64,000 nt of DNA from Curtobacterium sp. PhB115 (GTDB taxonomy: Bacteria > Actinomycetota > Actinomycetes > Actinomycetales > Microbacteriaceae): positions 1 to 64,000 of the forward strand of contig NZ_RJKR01000013.1 in NCBI RefSeq assembly GCF_003752025.1, in the 5' to 3' direction. The notes under the pieces are model-generated. The model was given only the letters and a program-made list of their open reading frames with translations, made no database searches and was not told the origin of the DNA. Shown here one piece after another: positions 25,924 through 33,167 of this stretch. Position 1 is the stretch's first letter; each line of letters opens with the position of its first letter. A program made the translations under genes and the position numbers.

Positions 25924-26207
25924 GACGCCAGCTCCGCGGCGGCCACGATGGACTCCACGGTGGCGAAGGTCGAGCGGTTGAGCACCGAGTCGGGGAACTC
26001 GACGTCGAGGTCGGACTCGACGGCGAGCATCACGTTGACCGTGGCGTGCGAGGTCAGCCCGAGCGCGTAGAGGTCGGCGATCGAGGCGACGTCCCACGCG
26101 TCGACGGTGAGTCGTCCGTGGTCGGCGAGTGCGCGTCGGACGGCATGGTCGGTGCTCGCGTCGACGAGTGTGGCGGTGGTGCTGGAGGGGTTCGGGTCCT
26201 GGTCCAT
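25920..26207 (-). CDS. Dedicated acyl/aminoacyl carrier protein
   Basis: A 95-residue carrier protein. The phosphopantetheine site is Ser53 in LYALGLTSHATVNVMLAVE; LTSHA replaces the usual DSL and resembles carrier partners of amino acid:carrier ligases. The first about 35 residues are a flexible, charged extension, then the four-helix domain with FPDSVLNRSTFATVESIV. ATG at 26207 is seven bases after TATGGT, so the operon transcript is probably leaderless; an earlier ATG (26219) lies inside that -10 and was rejected. It heads the operon carrier, dehydrogenase, ligase, hydrolase. Confidence 0.88.
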   Translation of the reverse strand: MDQDPNPSSTTATLVDASTDHAVRRALADHGRLTVDAWDVASIADLYALGLTSHATVNVMLAVESDLDVEFPDSVLNRSTFATVESIVAAAELAS

Positions 26208-26214
26208 GACGGCA

Positions 26215-26299
26215 ACCATATGGAGGAGCGGGCCTCGGGAAACCGCCGTGCGGGTGCGCGAAACCGCACGCGGGAAACCGCCGCTGTACTGCCGTACAG
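26215..26299 (-). promoter_or_regulatory. Control region of the carrier-protein operon
   Basis: On the minus strand the -10 TATGGT is at 26220-26215. Upstream lie two exact 13-bp direct repeats, CGGGAAACCGCCG (plus-strand 26236-26248 and 26271-26283), with a related CGCGAAACCGCACG between them (26257-26270), and next to the second a perfect palindrome CTGTAC-N4-GTACAG (26284-26299). The first repeat covers the expected -35. This is dense, organised sequence typical of a regulated promoter. Confidence 0.65.
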
Positions 26300-26308
26300 A
26301 TCCCGGTG

Positions 26309-26686
26309 TCAGCGGTCGGAGAGCGCCACCGCGGTCGCGACCGCCAGACCCCGCTCGTGCGCCAGGGAGACGGCGATCGGCCCGCACCCGATCGCCTCGG
26401 CGAGGGCCGCGGCGGCTCCTGAGAGCTCGACCGTCGGTGCACCCCGGTCGTCGAGCACGATGGCCACATCACGCAACGGGACCGCGTCGCCGAGCGCCGG
26501 CCGGAGGAGCTTCACCACGGCTTCCTTGCCGGCGAACCGCGCGGCCAACCGCTCCGGGTCGTCGCCGGAGTCCGTGCGCTCACGGTGCGTGAAGAGCCGG
26601 TCGAGGTAGCGGTCGCCGTGCGCCGTGATGCCCGCGACGACGTCCTCCGCCGCAGCGAGGTCGGTGCCGGTCCGGATCGTGGTCAT
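26309..26686 (-). CDS. acpS: Holo-ACP synthase (AcpS-type phosphopantetheinyl transferase)
   Basis: A 125-residue AcpS-fold protein that would transfer 4'-phosphopantetheine from CoA to a carrier-protein serine. The two metal/CoA motifs are present: TGTDL with Asp9 near the N-terminus and RLAARFAGKEAVVKLL (FAGKEA at 51-56). Its ATG (26686) follows TAGCCT by seven bases (leaderless). It lies directly upstream of the dedicated carrier-protein gene, so its main client is probably that carrier rather than AcpP, though it could serve both. The 101-bp gap to the carrier gene contains the operator-like repeats. Confidence 0.85.
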   Translation of the reverse strand: MTTIRTGTDLAAAEDVVAGITAHGDRYLDRLFTHRERTDSGDDPERLAARFAGKEAVVKLLRPALGDAVPLRDVAIVLDDRGAPTVELSGAAAALAEAIGCGPIAVSLAHERGLAVATAVALSDR

Positions 26687-26693
26687 GGACAGG

Positions 26694-26761
26694 AGGCTAC
26701 GGGGCCGGTGTCCGGTGCGCATGCCGCGAGGAGCATGCGCGTCGGAGGCGGTTCGTATGAT
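26694..26761. promoter_or_regulatory. Divergent promoter with palindrome, acpS / nitroreductase-like gene
   Basis: Minus-strand TAGCCT (26699-26694) drives acpS; plus-strand TATGAT (26756-26761) is the likely -10 of the rightward operon, giving a leader of about 20-25 nt. Between them is an inverted repeat GCGCATGC-N8-GCATGCGC (26717-26740), centred so that one bound protein could control both directions. Confidence 0.6.
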
Positions 26762-26789
26762 CGGTGCCAGGGACCACCGAGGGGGAACG

Positions 26790-27830
26790 ATGGCATCACC
26801 GTGGACGGGCATCATCGAGGACGCGCGGCACTACCCGTCGCCGCACAACTCACAACCGATCGTCGTGCGGGTCGAGGACGACCGCACCGCGACCGTGTTC
26901 TACGACCTGCGGCGGGGGCTGCCGGCCGAGTCGTTCGGCATCCCGTTCGGACACGTCTGCGCCGGGGTGTTCCTGGCGGGGCTCGAGGTCGTCGCCCGTG
27001 CGCACGGCTACTCGGTGCGCGAGCGGCTCGACCACGCCGAGATGGACTTCGGTCGCCTCGAGCACGGCGACGGCGACGACCACCTGCACGAGCTCGGCAC
27101 GGTCACGTTGCGTCCGCGCACGGTCACCGCGGACGACCGGGAGGCACTGGGTCGCTTCCTCGCCAGGCGCACGTCGCGCAGGCCCTACGACGCGACCCTG
27201 GTGGACGACTCCGCGATCGCGGCCGCGTCCGCCATCGCGTCCGCAGCAGGGCAGCGCTTCCGGAGCACGGCCGACCGGGCGACCGTCGACGAGATCGTGC
27301 GGGTGAACCAGGAGACCCTGTTCGACGACCTGCAGCACGACTCCGTGCACGACGAGATCCTGCACTGGCTGCGGTTCTCGAAGCGCCAGGCGGCGGCCAC
27401 CGGCGACGGGCTCTCCGCCGAGACGATGCTCATGCCCGGGCCGGTGCTCCGGTTCGCGATGGAGCACCGCGGGCTCTGGGAGGCCCCGGGCGTCGGCGGG
27501 GTGTTCCGGAAGGTGTACCTGTCGACGATGCGCGGGGTCCGGCAGCTCGGCTGGCTCGAGGGGCCGTTCAGCACGCCGGCGGAGTACCTCGAGGCCGGCC
27601 GCGTCTTCATGCGGATCTGGCTCGAGTTCACCGCCCGCGGGATCGCCCTGCACCCGTTCGGCACCGTGATCACGAACCCGCGCTCGCACGCCGCGTTCGT
27701 CGAACGGGCCGGAGTCGACGAGTCCGACGGCCGGATGGCGTGGATGCTCTTCCGGTTCGGCCACAGCGCGCCACCGCCCCTCGCGCACCGCAGACCCGCA
27801 GCAGCGATGACCGTCGGGGGTGCCCGGTGA
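26790..27830 (+). CDS. Nitroreductase-like flavoprotein (Acg-type)
   Basis: A 346-residue protein with the nitroreductase N-terminal signature DARHYPSPHNSQPIVV (about 11-26), as in Acg-like proteins of Actinobacteria that bind FMN, and a C-terminal GIALHPFGTVITNPRSH. It is longer than a typical 200-residue nitroreductase. ATG at 26790 has GGGGGA at ideal spacing. It is divergent from acpS and overlaps the downstream adenylating-enzyme gene (GTGA). In the cluster it could oxidise or reduce the carrier-bound product, but that is inference. Confidence 0.72.
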   Translation: MASPWTGIIEDARHYPSPHNSQPIVVRVEDDRTATVFYDLRRGLPAESFGIPFGHVCAGVFLAGLEVVARAHGYSVRERLDHAEMDFGRLEHGDGDDHLHELGTVTLRPRTVTADDREALGRFLARRTSRRPYDATLVDDSAIAAASAIASAAGQRFRSTADRATVDEIVRVNQETLFDDLQHDSVHDEILHWLRFSKRQAAATGDGLSAETMLMPGPVLRFAMEHRGLWEAPGVGGVFRKVYLSTMRGVRQLGWLEGPFSTPAEYLEAGRVFMRIWLEFTARGIALHPFGTVITNPRSHAAFVERAGVDESDGRMAWMLFRFGHSAPPPLAHRRPAAAMTVGGAR

Positions 27831-29410
27831 AGCGCGCGGCGGTGTTCTCGGTCGTCTGGGTCGTCGAGACCTTCGTGGCGCTGTTCATGCCCCGGGTCGG
27901 CACCCACAAGCTCCTGCTCACGCCGGGCATCGAGCCGCTCCGCTGGACGCTCGGGCGCTGGCGTGCCTGGCGGACCGCCGAGCGGGCGGCGAAGCGGGTG
28001 CCCGCGTACCGGGCGTTCCTGGCGGAGGCGGGGCGCGCCTCCCGGCCCTTCCGCCTGGACACGCGTGGCGGGATCGCCGCAGCCATCTCGAGCCTGCCCG
28101 AGATGGACAAGGACTCCTACGTCAAGCGCTGGAGCATCCCGGAGCGTTGCGTCGACGGACGGCTGCCCCGGCGCGGCGTCGTCGTGGACGAGTCGAGCGG
28201 GTCGAGCGGCACGCCGACGAGCTGGGTCCGTGGGCCGGACGAACGGCAGGCCACCCGGCAGCTGCTGCAGCTCGGGTTCTCGCGCACCGCGAAGGACCTG
28301 CCGAAGCAGCCGTTCGTGCTCAACGCGTTCTCGCTCGGGGCCTGGGCGACCGGCATGAACGTCACCGCGTCCCTGACCGAGTCGTCGATGATCAAGTCGA
28401 TCGGGCCGGACCGCGACAAGATCGTGCAGACGATGCGGGAGTTCGGCACCGACTTCACCTACATCATCTGCAGCTACCCGCCGTTCCTGAAGGCGCTGTT
28501 CGAGGACGACCGGCTCGACTGGAGCGAGTACACGATCGTCGCGGCGTTCGGTGGCGAGGGCATCAGCGAGAACATGCGCGCCCACATCGAGCAGTACGCG
28601 CAGGCCGTGCTCGGGTCCTACGGGGCGAGCGACCTGGAGATCAACCTCGGCATCGAGACGCCGTTCAGCGTGCAGCTGCGCCGGGCGATCGCGGGGTCGC
28701 CGGAGCTCTCGGCGGCGCTGACGAAGCAGGCCGAGTACGGCGTGCTGCCGATGGTGTTCCAGTTCAACCCGTTCGGGTACCTGATCGAGACGAACGAACT
28801 CGGGGAACTCGTCGTGACGATCACCCGCTCCGAGAACATCAGCCCGCGGATCCGGTACAACATCCACGACCGCGGGCACGTCGTGCGGATGCGCTCGCTG
28901 CGCCGGGTCCTGCACGACCACGGGTTCGACGAACTCGCCGACGCCGCGGAACTCGACCTGCCGCTGCTGTTCCACTACGGCCGCTCGGACCTGTCCGTCG
29001 ACTACAACGGGGCTGTCGTCGCGCCCGACGTCGTGCGGGACGTGGTCTACGGCGACCCGGCGCTGCTCGAGGCCGTGGAGAACCACCGGCTCATCAGCTA
29101 CGAGGACGACCGGGGTGACCGGCAGCTGCACATCGCGTTCCAGCTCGCTGCGGGGGCGGGCGGCTTCGACGCGGACGCGGCACGTGGGGCCGTCGTCGCC
29201 GAGCTGCGCCGGCTCAACAAGGACTTCTCGAACGCGATCCGGACGGCGCCGCCGGGGACGCTGCCGACCGTGGCGTTCTACCCGTACCGGACGGGGCCGT
29301 TCCGCGAGGACGGGAAGAAGCTCAAGAACGAGTACGTGTGGCAGCTGCCGGCCGGGGCCGCGTCGCAGTGGTCGCTCGACCTGTCGTGGGTGGCGCCGAA
29401 GGAGGCGTGA
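27827..29410 (+). CDS. PaaK-like adenylate-forming enzyme
   Basis: 527 residues related to phenylacetate-CoA ligase / coenzyme F390 synthetase-type proteins. After a hydrophobic N-terminus (about 1-30) comes the AMP-binding P-loop DESSGSSGTPTS (about 121-132), then AAFGGEGISENMR, YGASDLEIN and RYNIHDRGHVV, which correspond to the later adenylation motifs. It should activate a carboxylic acid as acyl-AMP and pass it to a thiol or amine. GTG at 27827 overlaps the upstream stop (GTGA). With the aaRS-like ligase it gives the cluster two different acid-activating enzymes. Confidence 0.75.
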   Translation: MKRAAVFSVVWVVETFVALFMPRVGTHKLLLTPGIEPLRWTLGRWRAWRTAERAAKRVPAYRAFLAEAGRASRPFRLDTRGGIAAAISSLPEMDKDSYVKRWSIPERCVDGRLPRRGVVVDESSGSSGTPTSWVRGPDERQATRQLLQLGFSRTAKDLPKQPFVLNAFSLGAWATGMNVTASLTESSMIKSIGPDRDKIVQTMREFGTDFTYIICSYPPFLKALFEDDRLDWSEYTIVAAFGGEGISENMRAHIEQYAQAVLGSYGASDLEINLGIETPFSVQLRRAIAGSPELSAALTKQAEYGVLPMVFQFNPFGYLIETNELGELVVTITRSENISPRIRYNIHDRGHVVRMRSLRRVLHDHGFDELADAAELDLPLLFHYGRSDLSVDYNGAVVAPDVVRDVVYGDPALLEAVENHRLISYEDDRGDRQLHIAFQLAAGAGGFDADAARGAVVAELRRLNKDFSNAIRTAPPGTLPTVAFYPYRTGPFREDGKKLKNEYVWQLPAGAASQWSLDLSWVAPKEA

Positions 29411-29482
29411 GGGGGCGCGGGCGCGCGTGCGCTCGGCGCTCGTGCGCGTGTGCGCGTGTTCTCGTGCGCGTGCGCGTGTGCT

Positions 29483-29520
29483 CGTGCGCGTGCGCGTGCG
29501 CGTGCGCGTGCGCGTGTGCA
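29483..29520. repeat. Uninterrupted pyrimidine-purine alternation (Z-DNA prone)
   Basis: 38 bp of strict alternation built from GTGCGC units. It is the longest part of a broader tract, 29425-29520, of CG/TG dinucleotides with only a few breaks. It lies in the 196-bp gap between the convergent adenylating-enzyme and lipoprotein genes and runs directly into a palindromic repeat. Confidence 0.75.
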
Positions 29521-29588
29521 GTGTGCGAGGTTCCGCGCGGTGTGCGAGGCGATCGGCGTCGCACGGTGCTGGGAACCTCGCACGGTGC
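29518..29588. repeat. Palindromic repeat family 3, copy 1
   Basis: A 71-bp element with arms GCAGTGTGCGAGGTTCC and GGAACCTCGCACGGTGC, and a second GTGTGCGAGG / GCGTCGCACGGTGC pair inside. Other copies are at 48393-48465 and 50506-50576. Here it separates convergent genes and could act as their terminator. Confidence 0.72.
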
Positions 29589-29606
29589 GGGTCGGCGGTG
29601 CTGCGG

Positions 29607-30158
29607 TCAGTGGTACTGCGGGGGCCAGTCGAACGGGGCCGGAAGGTGCGGGACCTCGCCGATCGTGGTGACGACGAGGACGACCTCGCGCAGGTTCGTG
29701 AGCTCGACGGAGCGCGGGTTGCCGATCCGGCGGTGACCGTCGACCCACACGGTGAGCTCACCGCGCAGGCCGCCGACGTGCTCCGGGCCGAGCGAGACAC
29801 CCCACTCGTCGAAGAACTGCCCTAGCGTGAACGTCTGCTCGGTGGGGGACTCCACGTGCACGATGCCCGAGGTGTCGTGCGTGTGGATCTCGGCGGCGAA
29901 CTCCTCGTCGTCGGAGTGCCCGATGTTCGCCGGCACCGTCACCGGGTCGTCGCCGTCCAGGATCGTCAGGTGGGTGTGGACGTGCTCGGCGAGCCGCTCG
30001 CCCCAGACGTTCCGGAGCCCGGCTGCTTCGGCACGCGCGGACAGGTCCGTCGGCCGCGGCCAGGGTGGAGCGTCGCGGGAGGCCACTGCTCCGGGGGCCG
30101 CGCAGCCCGACAGCAGCAGCAGTGCGGCCACCGCGACCGCGACGCTCCGGGTCCTCAC
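29607..30158 (-). CDS. His-rich predicted lipoprotein
   Basis: 183 residues with a lipoprotein signal (LLLLSGC, Cys at about 19). The mature part carries HVHTHLTILDGDD, then VPANIGHSD, then EIHTHDTSGIVHVES followed by FTLGQFFDEWGV. This block recurs in secreted proteins of many bacteria; the clustered histidines suggest metal binding, but I know of no assigned function. GTG at 30158 overlaps the stop of the aldo/keto reductase gene (GTGA). Confidence 0.72.
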   Translation of the reverse strand: MRTRSVAVAVAALLLLSGCAAPGAVASRDAPPWPRPTDLSARAEAAGLRNVWGERLAEHVHTHLTILDGDDPVTVPANIGHSDDEEFAAEIHTHDTSGIVHVESPTEQTFTLGQFFDEWGVSLGPEHVGGLRGELTVWVDGHRRIGNPRSVELTNLREVVLVVTTIGEVPHLPAPFDWPPQYH

Positions 30159-31135
30159 CAGCGGTCGTGCACCGTCGCGCGGAAGAACGTGTCGTACAGG
30201 TCGTGCACGGTCGCGTCGAGACCCGCGATCGGCTGCAGGTCACCCGCCGCGGCGTTCGACCGGGCCTGCTCGGGGTTGCGCGCGCCCGGGATCGCCGCGG
30301 TCACGCCGTCCTGGGCGATGATCCACGCGAGGGCCGCCCGCGGGACGGAGACGGCATCCGGCAGGGACGCCGCGAACGTCTGCGCCGCGCGCACGCCGTC
30401 GTCGTAGTCGACACCGCTGAAGGTCTCGCCCTGGTCGAAGGCCTCGCCGTGCCGGTTGTAGTTGCGGTGGTCGCCCTCGGCGAAGGACGTCTCGCTCGTG
30501 TACTTGCCGGACAGCAACCCCGATGCCAGCGGAACGCGCGCGAGGATGCCGACCCCTGCCTCCAGGGCGGCCGGCAGCACGCGGTCGAGCGGCTTGAGAC
30601 GGAACGCGTTGAGGATGATCTGGACGCTCGCGACGCCGGGCCGGGCGATCGCGGCCAACGCCTGGTCGGCGGTCTCGACGCTGACGCCGTAGGCGGCGAC
30701 GGAGCCGTCGGCGACCAACGCATCGAGGGCGTCGTGGACGGCGTCGTCGGCGATGACCTCGGACGGCGGGCAGTGCAGCTGCACGAGGTCGAGCGTGTCC
30801 TGCCGCAGGTTCGTCCGGGAGCGGTCGACCCACTCGCGGAAGTTCGCGGCGACGTAGTTCGAGGGGACCTGGTCGGCGCGGCGGCCCATCTTCGTCGTGA
30901 TCGTGAGCGGCACGTCGGGGTTCGCCGCGCGCCAGGACCCGATGAGCTGCTCGCTGCGGCCGTCGCCGTACACGTCGGCGGTGTCGAAGAGCGTGACGCC
31001 GGACTCGACCGAGGCGTCCATGACGGCGTTCGCGTCGGCCTCGCTGACGGGACCCCAGTCGCCGCCGAACTGCCACGTGCCGAGACCGATGGGGGAGACT
31101 TCGCGGCCGGTGCGACCGAGGGTGCGACTCTGCAT
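30155..31135 (-). CDS. Aldo/keto reductase
   Basis: A 326-residue NADPH-dependent oxidoreductase with the TIM-barrel family blocks LGRTGREVSPIGLGTWQFGG, FDTADVYGDGRSEQL (Asp and Tyr of the tetrad), TITTKMG (Lys) and VQLHCPP (His), and the NADP-binding tail AIPGARNPEQ. Start ATG 31135 is seven bases after TACGCT (leaderless). Substrate unknown. Coupled to the His-rich lipoprotein gene downstream. Confidence 0.9.
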   Translation of the reverse strand: MQSRTLGRTGREVSPIGLGTWQFGGDWGPVSEADANAVMDASVESGVTLFDTADVYGDGRSEQLIGSWRAANPDVPLTITTKMGRRADQVPSNYVAANFREWVDRSRTNLRQDTLDLVQLHCPPSEVIADDAVHDALDALVADGSVAAYGVSVETADQALAAIARPGVASVQIILNAFRLKPLDRVLPAALEAGVGILARVPLASGLLSGKYTSETSFAEGDHRNYNRHGEAFDQGETFSGVDYDDGVRAAQTFAASLPDAVSVPRAALAWIIAQDGVTAAIPGARNPEQARSNAAAGDLQPIAGLDATVHDLYDTFFRATVHDRW

Positions 31136-31170
31136 GGTGCCGAGCGTAGTCAGGCGCTCCGGCGAGGGCC

Positions 31171-31698
31171 TCAGCCGGGGGTCGAGACGCCACGGCGCAG
31201 GAGCGCACGTGCGGCGCGTGCCCGCGGGATGACCCAGGCCGCGCTCCAGAGACCGAGCCCGACCCAGAGCAGGATCAGCATCGTGGTGATCAGGGCCGGG
31301 TGCTGGTCGCGCATCGACCACGTCATCGCGATCCACAGCGTGCTCATCACGAGCTTGCCCCACCCGGCCTCCTCGCGCTGCGCCTGCGCCTGCACGAGGG
31401 GGATCCACTGCTCGGCGGGGACGTGGTTCGGGACGTGCCCGTCGGCGATCCACTCGCGGACGACGACCGAGCGGCCGTACCCGCCCTCGGAGCGCCAGGC
31501 ACGGCGTTGCAGGACGACGGCGATCGCGGCGCCGACCGCGGCGGAGGGGATGCCCACCGACACCAGGACCGTGGTGGTGGCCTCGGTCCAGGACGACAGG
31601 ACGAGCATCACGAGCACCACCGCGAAGGCGGCACCGGTCACCCCGGAGCCGAGGAGCCGCAGCCGCCCGGCTTCGTCGAGGACACCGACACCGTTCAC
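31171..31698 (-). CDS. Hypothetical membrane protein
   Basis: 175 residues with two pairs of hydrophobic segments (about 18-36 and 42-62, then about 118-135 and 138-158) and a cytoplasmic loop between them. No family recognised. GTG at 31698 is seven bases after TAGCCT (31711-31706), fitting the leaderless pattern. It is divergent from tRNA-Val. Confidence 0.65.
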   Translation of the reverse strand: MNGVGVLDEAGRLRLLGSGVTGAAFAVVLVMLVLSSWTEATTTVLVSVGIPSAAVGAAIAVVLQRRAWRSEGGYGRSVVVREWIADGHVPNHVPAEQWIPLVQAQAQREEAGWGKLVMSTLWIAMTWSMRDQHPALITTMLILLWVGLGLWSAAWVIPRARAARALLRRGVSTPG

Positions 31699-31738
31699 GA
31701 GGGCGAGGCTACCCGGGTGGCCCCTAGAATCGTCGTGA

Positions 31739-31811
31739 GGGCCTTTAGCTCAGCTGGTAGAGCGCCACGTTTACACCGTGGATGTCGTCGGTTCGATCCC
31801 GGCAGGGCCCA
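31739..31811 (+). tRNA. tRNA-Val (TAC anticodon)
   Basis: A complete 73-nt cloverleaf: acceptor GGGCCTT / AGGGCCC, anticodon stem CCACG / CGTGG with loop TTTACAC giving TAC, T-loop TTCGATC, discriminator A. TAGAAT at 31725-31730 is a good -10. The following gene starts 24 bp downstream. I looked for a second copy of the tRNA 3' end further right, as an integrated element would leave, and found none. Confidence 0.96.
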
Positions 31812-31835
31812 CCTCGGGACCGGAAGGTGCACCTC

Positions 31836-32447
31836 GTGAGACTGCCGTCCACGGTGATGACCCCGGGCGGACTGTCCGTGCGGGGCGCCGGCCCGGAACT
31901 GCTCGCCGAGCTCCTGCTCGAGGTCGACGCCGTCTGTCTCCGTGACGGGTACGACCTGCAGGAGACCATGGCCCCCGGGGTGACGCGCGAAGTCATCGAC
32001 GCGGCCTGGGCACCTCGGGGCATCGCCGTGCCGGAGGAAGCGATCGTGTGGTGGGGCTGGCACAACGGTGCGCGGCCTGATCTCGGCAGGTACGCCGGTG
32101 TCAGGCAGGTGTCCGTCGCGTTCAGCGCGGAGAGCTGGGATCTCAAGACCAAGGGCACGAGCGCCTACACCTGGAACCGTTCCTGGATTCCGGTGTGGGG
32201 ACCCGGGCCCGACCACATCGCCATCGACACTCGGGACCACCGTGACGTCTCTGTCCGCGCGACCGAGTTCGACCTGAACACCCAGGAGACCGCCGACACC
32301 CCCGGCGTGATCTCGTTGTGCACACCGATCACGTGGTGGCTGACCGCCCGGGCCGAGGGCTGGGTCGCACCCGGCCCCGTCGCTGACGTGTGGAAGACCG
32401 AGCTGATCCCCACGGCGTGGTTGGCGACTGAACTCGCTCGCCTCTGA
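31836..32447 (+). CDS. SMI1/KNR4 (SUKH)-like protein
   Basis: 203 residues. The central part has features of the SUKH superfamily: PEEAIVWWGWHNG (the conserved wHNG) and SWIPVWGPGPDHIAIDT (the WxPv...GD.lavD block). SUKH proteins are often immunity proteins against contact-dependent or polymorphic toxins. I see no toxin gene nearby, so this would be an orphan immunity protein or a housekeeping relative. Start GTG 31836 has GGAAGG eight bases upstream. No terminator separates it from tRNA-Val. Confidence 0.6.
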   Translation: MRLPSTVMTPGGLSVRGAGPELLAELLLEVDAVCLRDGYDLQETMAPGVTREVIDAAWAPRGIAVPEEAIVWWGWHNGARPDLGRYAGVRQVSVAFSAESWDLKTKGTSAYTWNRSWIPVWGPGPDHIAIDTRDHRDVSVRATEFDLNTQETADTPGVISLCTPITWWLTARAEGWVAPGPVADVWKTELIPTAWLATELARL

Positions 32448-32519
32448 GCCGCAGAGGGGTTCCGCAACGAGGTCGTTGCGCCTGCCCTGCTGTGTGCTCG
32501 ACGAGCGGGAGCGTTCGTC

Positions 32520-32582
32520 GATCTGAAAGACATTTGCAGGTTTGTCCGCGCCGACGTACGATCTGAAAAAGCATTTCAGATC
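32520..32582 (+). promoter_or_regulatory. Autoregulated promoter of the ArsR-like/MFS operon
   Basis: TTGCAG (32534-32539), 17-bp spacer, TACGAT (32557-32562). A perfect operator GATCTGAAA-N5-TTTCAGATC (32560-32582) covers the transcription start, and a second, half-conserved copy GATCTGAAA-GACA-TTTGCAG begins at 32520, upstream of the -35. Binding at these sites should repress the operon until an inducer is present. Confidence 0.75.
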
Positions 32583-32594
32583 GAGGGAGTCCCG

Positions 32595-33167
32595 ATGCAG
32601 GAGAACCGTCCGAACCTCGCCGACCCCGGCGTCCTCGATGCGTTGTCCCACCCGGTGCGCCTCGACGTCCTCGGGTACCTCGCCTCCGCGGGGCCAGCGA
32701 CGGCGTCGCAGTGTGCCCGCGCGGTCGGGGACACCCCGTCGAACTGCAGCTACCACCTCCGCGTCCTGGCTTCCCACGGGCTGGTCGAACCGGATCCGTC
32801 GGGCGATGGTCGGTCCCGGCCCTGGCGCACGAGCATCACCGGGTTCACCACGGACGACGTCGACCCGGCCGACCTAGCCGGCCTCGACCGGATGCTGGCA
32901 GCTTCGGTCGAGCTCGACCACCACCTCCTGCGCGAGTACCTCCGCGGCCGTGACGCGGTTCCGCCGGAGTGGCGAGCGGTCGACCTGCACGGGACCTACG
33001 GGCTCGCGCTCTCGCCGGCCGAGCTGTCCGAGATCGTCGAACAGCTCGACGCGGTCGTCCGCCCCTACATCCAGGCGACCCGGAAGGACGCGCCCGTCGA
33101 CGCCGAGCACGTGCACCTGACGCTCAGCGCCTTCCCGCGGTTCGGGTTCGGATCGGACCGGCGGTGA
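32595..33167 (+). CDS. Winged-helix (ArsR-like) transcriptional regulator
   Basis: 190 residues. The N-terminal winged helix is ALSHPVRLDVLGYLASAGPATASQCARAV with recognition region DTPSNCSYHLRVLASHGLVE. The C-terminal half (about 90-190) is a helical domain of unknown ligand. No ArsR-type metal-binding cysteine pair is seen, so metal sensing is unlikely. ATG at 32595 follows GGGAG. It overlaps the MFS transporter gene (GTGA), so it most likely represses that efflux pump and itself through the operator just upstream. Confidence 0.82.
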   Translation: MQENRPNLADPGVLDALSHPVRLDVLGYLASAGPATASQCARAVGDTPSNCSYHLRVLASHGLVEPDPSGDGRSRPWRTSITGFTTDDVDPADLAGLDRMLAASVELDHHLLREYLRGRDAVPPEWRAVDLHGTYGLALSPAELSEIVEQLDAVVRPYIQATRKDAPVDAEHVHLTLSAFPRFGFGSDRR

